Source of the DNA: JBFHFS01 sp041583495
GTDB taxonomy: Bacteria > Bacteroidota > Bacteroidia > Bacteroidales > Marinilabiliaceae
Length of the DNA: 64,000 nt
Assembly (NCBI GenBank): GCA_041583495.1
Contig: JBFHFS010000016.1
Location: forward strand, 1-64,000
Direction of reading: 5' to 3'
In this document: one piece after another, positions 25,738 through 34,237 of the stretch
How positions within the stretch are numbered: position 1 is the stretch's first letter
Layout of the letters: each line of letters begins with the position of its first letter
Position numbers and translations under genes: made by a program
Notes under the pieces: model-generated
The model's input: only the letters and a program-made list of their open reading frames with translations
The model's database searches: none
What the model was told of the DNA's origin: nothing

Positions 25738-26697
25738 TGGGGTCTGTTGTTTATACCAGGCTACGAACTTTTTTAAGCCCTCTTCGAGTGTCGTTTGGGG
25801 TTGATAACCAAATAAACGACGGGCTTTTTCAATATTTGCATAGGTGGTATTCACATCTCCCGGTTGCATGGGCAAAGCCTTGATGGTGGGTGTCTTTCCC
25901 GTGGCACTGGCAATGGCTTCAACCAGATGCTTCAACGATACGGGCTGGTTGTTTCCCAGATTAACGGTCTCAAACACCTGTGTTTGATTCAACAGATAGT
26001 TCATCACCCCCTTGATGCCCCTTACGGTGTCGTCTACGTAAGTGTAGTCGCGCGAGGTGGATCCATCCCCAAAGAGGGGAAGGGGCTTCCCCTGATAAAT
26101 CATATGTGTGAATTTATGGATAGCCAGGTCGGGGCGTTGACGCGGACCAAATACAGTGAAGAATCGCATGTTCACAATGTCTATCCCATACAAATGGTGC
26201 CAGGTGTGGTTCAATAGTTCGCACGATTTCTTGGAGAAGGCATAAGGTGAAATGGGATTGTTTACATCCAGATGCTCATGCCAGGGGGTGTCGGGGTTGT
26301 TGCCATACACCGAAGATGAACTGGCGAAGGCCAGCTTTTTGATGCCCTGCTTTTGGATAGCCCCAAGAACTACCCGTGTGGCCGTGATGTTATGGTCGAT
26401 GTAGCCTTGCGGGTCGTCGATGCTGGGTCTAACCCCTGCTTTGCCCGCCAGATGTATTACAATATCTGTATCCCCCGTAAAGAGAGGTGTTACAATCGCT
26501 TCACGGGTGAGATCGGCTTCATGAAAAGTGAAGCGGGGGTGGTGAATAAAGGTTGCCATATTGGCCTCCTTGATCTTTCGGGGGTAGAAGGGATCAAAGT
26601 TGTCAATGCCGGTTACCGTGTGGCCTTCCGCAAGAAGGGCTTCGGTAAGATGAGAGCCTATAAATCCCGCGCTGCCGGTTACAATTATATTAAGCAT
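25735..26697 (-). CDS. NAD-dependent nucleotide-sugar epimerase, UDP-glucuronate 4-epimerase-like
   Basis: A 320-residue extended short-chain dehydrogenase. The NAD site is GSAGFIGSHL at 8-17; catalytic residues are in SSSSVYG (about 125) and Y-A-F-S-K (about 152). MRFFTVFGPRQRPDLAIHKFT resembles the substrate loop of UDP-glucuronate 4-epimerases, which supply UDP-galacturonate for surface polysaccharide; other UDP-hexose epimerases share much of this pattern, so the exact substrate is uncertain. It stands alone on the minus strand. Confidence 0.85.
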   Translation of the reverse strand: MLNIIVTGSAGFIGSHLTEALLAEGHTVTGIDNFDPFYPRKIKEANMATFIHHPRFTFHEADLTREAIVTPLFTGDTDIVIHLAGKAGVRPSIDDPQGYIDHNITATRVVLGAIQKQGIKKLAFASSSSVYGNNPDTPWHEHLDVNNPISPYAFSKKSCELLNHTWHHLYGIDIVNMRFFTVFGPRQRPDLAIHKFTHMIYQGKPLPLFGDGSTSRDYTYVDDTVRGIKGVMNYLLNQTQVFETVNLGNNQPVSLKHLVEAIASATGKTPTIKALPMQPGDVNTTYANIEKARRLFGYQPQTTLEEGLKKFVAWYKQQTP

Positions 26698-27032
26698 AAA
26701 ATGTTGATTTACTCAAAGCCTACAAATTCAACAAGTCAATTGGGCCAATCAGGTTGTGAAGGCTCAAAAAAGAAGAATTAGGGATGATTCTGGTTACTAA
26801 AAAATAATAAACCCCCAAGTTACGATCTTTGTTGGGCACAATTAAAAAAAAAGAGATAAAATTCAGGGAGCCTACTGTTTTTATGTGTCAACGTCTGCTC
26901 CCGTAAGCGTTATAGCTTTGCGGTTTTTACCAGAAACAAGCGTGATGACTATTGGTATCCATTACCGAATCACTGTTAAGTTTTCAGGAATTGAGTATCT
27001 TTGCGCTCAAAGACAAAGAGAAGAGAGAATTT
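26698..27032. other. Divergent intergenic region between the epimerase gene and lepA
   Basis: 335 bases with no convincing gene. Two TAnnTTTG boxes point toward lepA: TAGCTTTG at 26913-26920 and TATCTTTG at 26996-27003. Confidence 0.55.
26974..27003 (+). promoter_or_regulatory. Candidate promoter for lepA
   Basis: TATCTTTG (26996-27003) 29 bases before the ATG at 27033, with a poor -33 (TGTT at 26974, spacer 18). It lies inside the longer possible reading frame and so supports the ATG at 27033. Confidence 0.5.
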
Positions 27033-28820
27033 ATGAAGCATATACGCAACTTTTGTATTATAGCCCATATCGATCATGGAAAGAGTACCATTGCCGATCG
27101 TTTGTTAGAGGTAACCCAAACTGTTTTCGGCAAGGATATGCAGCAACAGAAGCTCGACACCATGGATCTGGAACGGGAACGCGGCATTACCATAAAGAGT
27201 CATGCCATTCAGATGTCGTATAATACGGGGGGCAAAGATTATATCCTTAATCTGATCGACACTCCCGGGCATGTGGATTTCTCTTATGAGGTGTCCCGGT
27301 CCATTGCGGCCTGTGAAGGGGCTCTCCTGATTGTGGATGCCACTCAGGGTATTCAGGCTCAGACGATTAGTAATTTGTACCAGGCCGTCGACCATGACCT
27401 GGTAATTATTCCCGTGCTTAATAAAATGGACATGGACAGCGCCATGCCCGAAGAGGTGGAGGACCAGATTATTGACCTGATCGGATGCGACAGGAGTGAG
27501 ATCATCCGGGCCAGTGGAAAAACCGGAATGGGCGTGGAAGAGATACTTACCTCCATCATCGAAAATGTGCCCCCTCCCAAGGGAGATGAAGAGGCCCCTT
27601 TGCAGGCCCTTATCTTCGACTCGGTATTCAATTCCTACCGGGGCATTATCGCCTATTTTAAGGTGATGAATGGCTCTATAGGAAAAGGGGACAAGGTGAA
27701 GTTTGTAAACACGGGAAAAGCGTATGACGCCGATGAGGTGGGGGTGCTAAAAATTGATATGAGCCCTCGTGAACGGCTTCACACGGGTGATGTGGGTTAT
27801 ATCATCTCAGGCATCAAGACCAGTAAAGAGGTAAAGGTGGGCGATACCATCACGCATGTGGCACGCCCTTGCGCCAAGGCCATTTCAGGTTTCGAGGAGG
27901 TCAAGTCGATGGTCTTCGCGGGTCTCTATCCCATCGATACCGAAGATTATGAGGATTTGCGTACCGCCATAGAAAAGTTGCAGCTCAACGATGCTTCCCT
28001 CACCTTTCAGCCCGAATCATCGGCTGCCCTGGGGTTTGGTTTCCGTTGTGGCTTTCTGGGGCTTCTGCATATGGAGATCGTGCAGGAACGGCTGGATCGT
28101 GAATTTAATATGGATGTGATTACCACGGTTCCTAACGTGCCCTATATTGTACATACCAATAAAAAGGAGATTGTAGAGGTTCACAATCCTGCAGGGTTGC
28201 CCGAACCCACCGAGATTGATTTTGTGGAGGAGCCCTATATCCGTGCCCAGATCATTACCCATTCAGGTTTTATCGGGCCCATTATGACCCTCTGCCTGGG
28301 AAAACGGGGTGAGTTGGTAAATCAGCACTATCTTACCTCCGACCGTGTAGAGATCAGCTTCGATATGCCCCTGGCCGAAATTGTGTTCGACTTCTATGAT
28401 AAGCTCAAGAGTATCTCCAAGGGATATGCCTCTTTCGATTATCATACCACCGGTTTTCGCGTGTCAAAGCTTTCCAGATTGGACATATTGCTCAACGGCG
28501 AATCGGTGGATGCGCTTTCTGCATTAACCCATGTGGACAATGCTTATCCCCTGGGGCGCAGGATGTGTGAAAAGTTGAAAGAGCTGATTCCAAGGCAGCA
28601 GTTCGATGTGGCGATACAAGCCGCTATTGGGGCAAAAGTCATTGCCCGTGAAACCGTTAAGGCCTTACGCAAGGATGTGACGGCTAAATGTTATGGGGGC
28701 GATATCTCCCGAAAACGAAAGCTGTTGGAGAAACAGAAAAAAGGAAAGAAGCGTATGAAGCAAGTCGGCAATGTGGAAGTGCCTCAAAAGGCATTCCTTG
28801 CCGTGCTTAAGTTGGATTAA
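27033..28820 (+). CDS. lepA: Elongation factor 4 (LepA)
   Basis: LepA is a ribosome-bound GTPase that affects translocation or initiation under stress. The 595-residue protein has all G motifs: AHIDHGKST (11-19), DTPGHVDF, NKMD. The LepA-specific C-terminal domain is present (KVIARETVKALRKDVTAKCYGGDISRKRKLLEKQKKGKKRMK). The start at 27033 gives the usual N-terminus MKHIRNFCIIAHIDHG; a longer reading adds 27 residues the family does not have and overlaps the promoter. Confidence 0.97.
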   Translation: MKHIRNFCIIAHIDHGKSTIADRLLEVTQTVFGKDMQQQKLDTMDLERERGITIKSHAIQMSYNTGGKDYILNLIDTPGHVDFSYEVSRSIAACEGALLIVDATQGIQAQTISNLYQAVDHDLVIIPVLNKMDMDSAMPEEVEDQIIDLIGCDRSEIIRASGKTGMGVEEILTSIIENVPPPKGDEEAPLQALIFDSVFNSYRGIIAYFKVMNGSIGKGDKVKFVNTGKAYDADEVGVLKIDMSPRERLHTGDVGYIISGIKTSKEVKVGDTITHVARPCAKAISGFEEVKSMVFAGLYPIDTEDYEDLRTAIEKLQLNDASLTFQPESSAALGFGFRCGFLGLLHMEIVQERLDREFNMDVITTVPNVPYIVHTNKKEIVEVHNPAGLPEPTEIDFVEEPYIRAQIITHSGFIGPIMTLCLGKRGELVNQHYLTSDRVEISFDMPLAEIVFDFYDKLKSISKGYASFDYHTTGFRVSKLSRLDILLNGESVDALSALTHVDNAYPLGRRMCEKLKELIPRQQFDVAIQAAIGAKVIARETVKALRKDVTAKCYGGDISRKRKLLEKQKKGKKRMKQVGNVEVPQKAFLAVLKLD

Positions 28821-28825
28821 CAACG

Positions 28826-28859
28826 CCTCTTTCGGCCCCCTCCATTGGAGGGGGAGAGG
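28826..28859. terminator. Hairpin between convergent lepA and rprY
   Basis: CCCCCTCC/GGAGGGGG with a three-base loop (28836-28854), extended by CCTCT/AGAGG outside. No T-run on either strand, so it could end transcription weakly or just be a barrier between convergent genes. Confidence 0.55.
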
Positions 28860-28868
28860 TGCTGCAAA

Positions 28869-29552
28869 TTATACTACAAGCTTGTAGCCCTTGCCATGAA
28901 CGTTGATGATCTCAACCGAAGGCTCATCTTTCAAGTGCTTGCGAAGCTTGGTGATGTATACATCCATGCTTCTTGCATTGAAGTAATTATCATCTACCCA
29001 GATGGTTTTCAATGCAAAGTTGCGCTCAAGAACCTTATTGGTATTGCTGCAAAGTAACTTCAGCAATTCCGACTCCTTGGTGGTTAACTTGGTTATTGTT
29101 TCACCGTCGATGAGCTGTTGTTTCTGGGTGTCGAATTTGAACTTACCCAGCTGGTATACTTCCTGATTGGAGAGTCCACCTTTGGTGCGGCGCAATATGG
29201 CTTCGATGCGGAACAATAACTCTTCCATGCTGAATGGCTTGGTAAGGTAGTCATCGGCCCCGATTTTAAAGCCTTGGAAGATGTCTTCCTTCATGGCTTT
29301 GGCCGTGAGGAAAATGATGGGGACTTCCGTATTCACCATCCGAATCTCTTTGGCCAGCGTGAAGCCATCTTTTTTGGGCATCATCACGTCAAAAATACAT
29401 ACATCGTATTTTTTGTTCATGAAAGCCTCGTAACCCAATTCACCATCGGCAAAGAGGTCTGTATCGTAGCTCTTGGCTTGCAGGTATTCGCGGAGCAACA
29501 TACCCAGATTTTCATCGTCCTCAGTTAAGAGGATTTTATATTTTTTTTCCAT
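28869..29552 (-). CDS. rprY: Response regulator RprY (OmpR family)
   Basis: A 227-residue two-component regulator. The receiver domain has the acidic pocket E11-D12-D13, phosphoacceptor D55 in CIFDVMMP, and K near 104; the winged-helix DNA-binding domain ends in DVYITKLRKHLKDEPSVEIINVHGKGYKLVV. It is the RprY type of Bacteroidetes, known from Bacteroides fragilis and Porphyromonas gingivalis. Its start codon lies within the end of the kinase gene, a 28-base overlap that should couple their translation. Confidence 0.9.
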   Translation of the reverse strand: MEKKYKILLTEDDENLGMLLREYLQAKSYDTDLFADGELGYEAFMNKKYDVCIFDVMMPKKDGFTLAKEIRMVNTEVPIIFLTAKAMKEDIFQGFKIGADDYLTKPFSMEELLFRIEAILRRTKGGLSNQEVYQLGKFKFDTQKQQLIDGETITKLTTKESELLKLLCSNTNKVLERNFALKTIWVDDNYFNARSMDVYITKLRKHLKDEPSVEIINVHGKGYKLVV

Positions 29553-31126
29553 TCCTTAGTGTTTTTAAGGGGTAAAAATATATCGAACTTTGTTCCTTTA
29601 TTTATTTCACTCTCAATGCTGATATTTCCGCCGTGATCCTCCACAATTTTCTTAACGTAGGCCAGACCTAGTCCAAACCCTTTCACGTTATGAACATTTC
29701 CGGTGGGTACCCGGTAAAACTTTTCAAAGATACGCTTTATATTTTCTTTTGAAATACCCATGCCGTTGTCTTTTATGGAAATAACGACTCCGCCATTTGG
29801 CCTGTTCCAGGTTTTCACCTGTAAATGAGGCTTTCCGCGGCGATATTTCACGGCATTATCCAGTAAATTAAAAATTACATTGGTAAAGTGTACTTCATCA
29901 ACATAAACAATCGGATTCTTGGCTTCCAGCCTTTCGGTTATGCTGCCCTCTTTAGATTCAACTTTTATTTTAAAATTATTGGCAACATTGTGGATAAGCT
30001 CATTAATATCCAGCTTTTTGATCTTAAGGTTCACACTTCCCTGATCAAAGATAGCCATTTGTAAGACTTTTTCCACCTGAATGCTCAGTCTTTTGCTTTC
30101 GTCCTGAATGACCCCGGAGATATGTTGAAGGGTGGTAGGGCTTTTGGCCACCGAATTGTCTTTTAACATTTGCGAGGCTAACGATATGGTGGAGATAGGC
30201 GTCTTGAACTCGTGGGTCATGTTATTGATGAAGTCATTTTTTATTTCATCCAGGCGTTTTTGCCGAACAATGGTGACCAGCGTGAGTATGGACGAAAGAA
30301 CCATGATGAGCGTAAAAACCGCACTGGGCAGCACCATTCCCATCGATTCCATGATGTAATTGGGCCTTTGGGGAAAGTAGAGAATAATATGGTTGGCCTT
30401 GGGATGAAGATCGTTGGGAAACAGATATTTTTGATATATAACCGTGTTTTTGTTGGGATTGAAGCTGGTGGTGGCTAATACTTGTTCTCCCCGCGAGTCA
30501 TTCACGGCAAATTCGTAGGGAAGCCTGATGCCCCGCTCTTCAAACTCCTTAAGCAGGTATACATCCAGAATCTCCCGGTCCACACGACGCTGAATGGGGC
30601 GATCGTCGAAGATGTCTTTTAAAAGCCGCTCACGTTGTTCTTCAATTTTATTGCGCAGTTGATATTGAATGTTGTTGAACGCCGTGGCTAAAGGGTCCAT
30701 ACGGTCGGAATGGTTGAATATCATAGGGGTGGTTTCCCGATACGAAAACACCAGTGAATCGCTCTGGTAGGTGGAGAATTTAGTGTCCATCTGCGATCCC
30801 TGAATATAAAAGTCAAAGGAGATGTCGAGTTGGGGCAGTTCTGATTGGGTGGCTTCTTTATTCTTTCCTGAGAAATACTTGTTCTCGTTTTGCAAATTCT
30901 TTGGAAGCTTGTTGATGGGGTTCAACTTTAACTGAGCACCCAGCATTGATGTTTCGTTCATCTCCAACCTGGAAATGACCTGATCCATCGACTGGCGGGC
31001 AAGCTGATCGAAATGCTCTTCTTTAATCTTGGTGGCGTTCTTTATCCAGAGCGTTTGGATGTAGCTTAATCCTGCTAAAGTAAGGGCAATGATAACGGTT
31101 AGAATCCAGATGTACTTTCTGCTCAT
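29525..31126 (-). CDS. rprX: Sensor histidine kinase RprX
   Basis: A 533-residue membrane histidine kinase. Segment 1 is about residues 5-27 and segment 2 about 262-285; between them lies a periplasmic domain of about 230 residues of unknown ligand. The HisKA motif MTHEFKTPIS puts the phosphorylated histidine at H305; N, G1 and G2 boxes of the ATP domain follow (NLLDNAVKY, DNGMGI, GFGLGLAYVKKIV). It phosphorylates RprY. A -7 box lies only six bases before its ATG, so the mRNA may have almost no leader. Confidence 0.92.
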   Translation of the reverse strand: MSRKYIWILTVIIALTLAGLSYIQTLWIKNATKIKEEHFDQLARQSMDQVISRLEMNETSMLGAQLKLNPINKLPKNLQNENKYFSGKNKEATQSELPQLDISFDFYIQGSQMDTKFSTYQSDSLVFSYRETTPMIFNHSDRMDPLATAFNNIQYQLRNKIEEQRERLLKDIFDDRPIQRRVDREILDVYLLKEFEERGIRLPYEFAVNDSRGEQVLATTSFNPNKNTVIYQKYLFPNDLHPKANHIILYFPQRPNYIMESMGMVLPSAVFTLIMVLSSILTLVTIVRQKRLDEIKNDFINNMTHEFKTPISTISLASQMLKDNSVAKSPTTLQHISGVIQDESKRLSIQVEKVLQMAIFDQGSVNLKIKKLDINELIHNVANNFKIKVESKEGSITERLEAKNPIVYVDEVHFTNVIFNLLDNAVKYRRGKPHLQVKTWNRPNGGVVISIKDNGMGISKENIKRIFEKFYRVPTGNVHNVKGFGLGLAYVKKIVEDHGGNISIESEINKGTKFDIFLPLKNTKEWKKNIKSS

Positions 31127-31131
31127 GCCTA

Positions 31132-31139
31132 CAAAAATA
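31132..31139 (-). promoter_or_regulatory. Candidate -7 box for rprX
   Basis: The minus strand reads TATTTTTG here, an exact TAnnTTTG, ending six bases before the ATG. If real, the transcript is nearly leaderless. No -33 element was seen. Confidence 0.35.
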
Positions 31140-31216
31140 ATGGGTTGCCTTCACATTTCCCCTTGATTAACATTAATTAACTTCGGGAAAGTCAGCTGGT
31201 TAGATGAAAAATAACT

Positions 31217-31966
31217 TCAGGAAAGTGTTGTAGGGGCGATGGCATCTACTTTTTCCATGGCTTCTCCGGCCGCTTTTTGCTGAGCCTCTTTTTTAGTGTT
31301 GCCTTCCCCTTGTCCTGCGGTTTCGGAATCAATGAGTGCTTGCGCTACAAATATGGGCCCGTTTGGGTTGGAAATTGGATACTCCTCGGTGATGAAATGC
31401 ACGGAATGCCGGTTCTTTTGCCCCCATTCGATCAACATCGACTTGAAATTGGTATCGTTCTTAACAATATGGGGGAGGTCGAGATATTCGGCCATGATTT
31501 TTTTTCTGATAAACTTACGGGCTTTGGAATAGCCTTTATCGATAAATATCGCTCCGATAATCGCCTCTAGTGCATCTCCCAATACGTGCGTCTGGGAAAT
31601 GTCGGATGGAGGGTTGAACTGGATGTATTGTTGGAGCTCCATCTTCCGGGCAATTTTATTCATATTGGTCCGATTGACGATTTTTGCCCTTGTCTTGGTC
31701 AGGAAGCCTTCGTCTTTATCGGGGAAAAGCAGGTAGAGTTCCTGGGCCACAACGGCACCAATGATGGCATCGCCCAGATATTCCAGGCGTTCGTTGTTAA
31801 TTTCATGTCCTTTATGATGTCTTCTTAGCGTTGATCGATGCACGAAGGCCTGCTCATAAAGGGAGATATTGCCAGGTCGAATGCCTGTTTTGGAAAACAA
31901 AAATCTATAAAACTTTCTCCTGTTTTGAGGGAAAAGTTTTATAGATTTAATACTTTGTATAAACAC
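31217..31966 (-). CDS. rnc: Ribonuclease III
   Basis: RNase III cuts double-stranded RNA and matures ribosomal RNA. The 249-residue protein has the family signature ERLEYLGDAIIGAVVAQELY (about 60-79), the second acidic metal cluster in HVLGDALEAIIGAIFID, and a C-terminal double-stranded RNA-binding domain (FKSMLIEWGQKNRHS, NTKKEAQQKAAGEAM). It follows fabF by four bases, making acpP-fabF-rnc, the order typical of many bacteria. Confidence 0.96.
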   Translation of the reverse strand: MFIQSIKSIKLFPQNRRKFYRFLFSKTGIRPGNISLYEQAFVHRSTLRRHHKGHEINNERLEYLGDAIIGAVVAQELYLLFPDKDEGFLTKTRAKIVNRTNMNKIARKMELQQYIQFNPPSDISQTHVLGDALEAIIGAIFIDKGYSKARKFIRKKIMAEYLDLPHIVKNDTNFKSMLIEWGQKNRHSVHFITEEYPISNPNGPIFVAQALIDSETAGQGEGNTKKEAQQKAAGEAMEKVDAIAPTTLS

Positions 31967-31970
31967 AATT

Positions 31971-33221
31971 TTAATCTAAAGCTTTAAACAGTACCGATGC
32001 ATTGTGACCTCCAAATCCAAATGTGTTGGAGAGGGCCACTTTGACCTGACGTTTTTGTGCCTTATTAAAAGTGAAATTGAGCTTATTGTCAATTTCAGGA
32101 TCATCTTCAAAATGGTTGATGGTAGGGGGTACTATTCCGTGTTTAATGGCCAGAATTGAAGCGATAGCCTCAACAGCTCCAGCCGCTCCCAGAAGGTGCC
32201 CGGTCATCGATTTTGTGGCACTGATGTTGAGCTTGTTAGCGTGGTCTCCAAAAACTTTTTGGATGGCACGCGGTTCAGCGATATCTCCAAGAGGGGTTGA
32301 AGTTCCATGAACATTGATATAATCAACATCCTCGGGCTTAAGTCCTGCATCTTTGATGGTGCTGATCATCACTCTTTTTGCGCCGTCGCCTTCGGGTTCG
32401 GGTGCGGTCATGTGATGAGCATCGGCCGTCATTCCGGCGCCAACCACTTCACAATAGATGTGCGCGCCACGTTTTACGGCGTGTTCATACTCCTCAAGAA
32501 TCAGAGCACCTCCTCCTTCGGCCATCACAAAGCCATCACGGCCTTTGTCGAATGGACGGGAAGCGGTGGTCGGATCGTCATTTCGGGTAGAAATGGCCAT
32601 CATGGCGTTGAATCCACCAACGCCTGCTTCATTAATTGCAGCTTCAGAGCCACCGGTAATGAATACCTTTGCTTTACCAAGTCGAATTAGGTTGTAGGCA
32701 TCCCCTATTGCATGACTCGATGAGGCACAAGCCGACACCGTTCCATAATTAGGGCCTTTGAATCCATGCTTTATCGAAATGTGCCCTGCCGCAATGTCAG
32801 AGATCATTTTTGGGATGAAGAAAGGATTGAAGCGTGGTACTTCGTTGTTCTTAACAAACGACCGCGTTTCATCAAGGAAAGTGATGATGCCACCAATGCC
32901 GGCTCCCCAAACGACACCTGCCATATCTAAATCAATGGCTTTGAGGTCTACCTTAGCATCCTGAAGAGCTTGCTCAGCTGCAATTAAAGCAAACTGAGCA
33001 AACAAATCAATTTTTCTGGCTTCTTTTCTGTCGAAGTAATCGGTAGAATTGAAGTCTTTTACTTCGCAAGCAAACTTTGTTTTGAAATGGGTGGTGTCGA
33101 ATCTGGTAATGGGGGCAGCACCGCTAACTCCGTTTACCAGGCTGTTCCAATACTCATCGATATTTTTACCGATTGGGGTAATGGCGCCCATCCCTGTTAC
33201 AACAACTCTTTTTAACTCCAT
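31971..33221 (-). CDS. fabF: Beta-ketoacyl-ACP synthase II
   Basis: FabF condenses malonyl-ACP with acyl-ACP in fatty-acid elongation. The 416-residue protein has the Cys-His-His triad: C165 in VSACASSSHA, the first histidine in NVHGTSTPLGD and the second in KSMTGHLLGAAG. Length and motifs fit FabF rather than FabB or FabH. It follows acpP by 33 bases, and rnc follows it. Confidence 0.97.
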   Translation of the reverse strand: MELKRVVVTGMGAITPIGKNIDEYWNSLVNGVSGAAPITRFDTTHFKTKFACEVKDFNSTDYFDRKEARKIDLFAQFALIAAEQALQDAKVDLKAIDLDMAGVVWGAGIGGIITFLDETRSFVKNNEVPRFNPFFIPKMISDIAAGHISIKHGFKGPNYGTVSACASSSHAIGDAYNLIRLGKAKVFITGGSEAAINEAGVGGFNAMMAISTRNDDPTTASRPFDKGRDGFVMAEGGGALILEEYEHAVKRGAHIYCEVVGAGMTADAHHMTAPEPEGDGAKRVMISTIKDAGLKPEDVDYINVHGTSTPLGDIAEPRAIQKVFGDHANKLNISATKSMTGHLLGAAGAVEAIASILAIKHGIVPPTINHFEDDPEIDNKLNFTFNKAQKRQVKVALSNTFGFGGHNASVLFKALD

Positions 33222-33254
33222 AACTGCTTTTAAAGTATCAATCTACTGTACTCT

Positions 33255-33491
33255 TTACTTTGCGTTCTCTTCGATGTAACTAATGGCGTCACCCACAGTT
33301 CCAATGTTCTCAGCCTGATCGTCTGGAATGGCAATGTTGAATTCTTTTTCAAATTCCATAATCAGTTCAACAGTGTCAAGAGAGTCAGCACCCAGATCAT
33401 TGGTGAAGCTTGCTTCTGGAGCAACTTCGGTTTCGTCAACGCCCAACTTGTCTACAATAATTGCTTTAACTCTTGATGCAATGTCTGACAT
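33255..33491 (-). CDS. acpP: Acyl carrier protein
   Basis: A 78-residue acyl carrier protein, the phosphopantetheine-bearing carrier of fatty-acid synthesis. The attachment serine is S37 in LGADSLDTVELIM. The whole protein is strongly acidic, as usual. The ATG at 33491 gives the standard MSDIASRVKAII start; a longer reading from 33545 would add 18 residues with no family support. First gene of acpP-fabF-rnc. Confidence 0.97.
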   Translation of the reverse strand: MSDIASRVKAIIVDKLGVDETEVAPEASFTNDLGADSLDTVELIMEFEKEFNIAIPDDQAENIGTVGDAISYIEENAK

Positions 33492-33570
33492 AGCTTTAAT
33501 TTTTAAGTTAATAATTGAATTTTTGGTTTTGAAATAACTTTGCAAAGAAATGGATTTGCTTAAAATAAAT

Positions 33571-33578
33571 CAAATATA
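33571..33578 (-). promoter_or_regulatory. Candidate -7 box for acpP-fabF-rnc
   Basis: The minus strand reads TATATTTG, an exact TAnnTTTG, 80 bases before the acpP start. No -33 element was seen. Confidence 0.35.
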
Positions 33579-33664
33579 ATAGGAAAGAAATTAGTTTTGA
33601 GGGTGCTTTTTTATACTTTTACCTTTCTTTTTAAGTGATTTTACAAGGTTATAATGTGTTTTAT

Positions 33665-34237
33665 ATGAAGAGGATAGTGGTGTTTGCTTCGGGCTCTGGT
33701 TCCAACGCGGAAAATATTGTTAATTTTTTTAGTCAAAAAAATGGGGTGGAGGTCTCCTGCATCTTATGTAATCGACCCGATGCCGGCGTATTGCAAAGAG
33801 CCAGCTCTTTGAAGGTTAAAACAATGGTGTTCGACCGGGCTATGTTTTATGAAACCCGAGAGGTGTTGAATTACCTCTTGGAACTGCAACCTGATTTAAT
33901 CGTTTTGGCCGGTTTTTTATGGCTGGTACCTCAGGATATGGTCCAAAGTTTTCCCAACCGAATACTAAACATCCATCCGGCTTTGTTGCCTAAATATGGC
34001 GGAAAAGGCATGTATGGCCAAAAGGTTCATCAGGCAGTAATCGATGGTGGGGATTCTGAATCGGGCATCACCATTCATTACGTGAACGCGGCTTACGACG
34101 ATGGGGATATCATCTTTCAGGCCCGGTGTAAGGTCGAAAAGGACGATACCCCTGAATCACTGGCGGCCAGGATTCACCAGCTCGAATACAACCACTTTCC
34201 CTCTGTTATTCAAGAGGTGCTGCTGAAATTGAGCTAA
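33665..34237 (+). CDS. purN: Phosphoribosylglycinamide formyltransferase
   Basis: PurN moves a formyl group from 10-formyl-THF to GAR in purine synthesis. The 190-residue protein has the glycine loop FASGSGSNAENI near the start, NIHPALLPKYGGKGMYG (about 104-120) with the catalytic Asn and His, and ITIHYVNAAYDDGDIIFQ with the catalytic aspartate. The ATG at 33665 gives MKRIVVFASGSGSN, the usual start. Its 3' end overlaps the convergent M23 gene by 32 bases. Confidence 0.96.
   Translation: MKRIVVFASGSGSNAENIVNFFSQKNGVEVSCILCNRPDAGVLQRASSLKVKTMVFDRAMFYETREVLNYLLELQPDLIVLAGFLWLVPQDMVQSFPNRILNIHPALLPKYGGKGMYGQKVHQAVIDGGDSESGITIHYVNAAYDDGDIIFQARCKVEKDDTPESLAARIHQLEYNHFPSVIQEVLLKLS

Noticed and set aside
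26952..27032. 27-residue N-terminal extension of LepA
   Set aside because: It covers a promoter box, and LepA proteins start at the equivalent of 27033.
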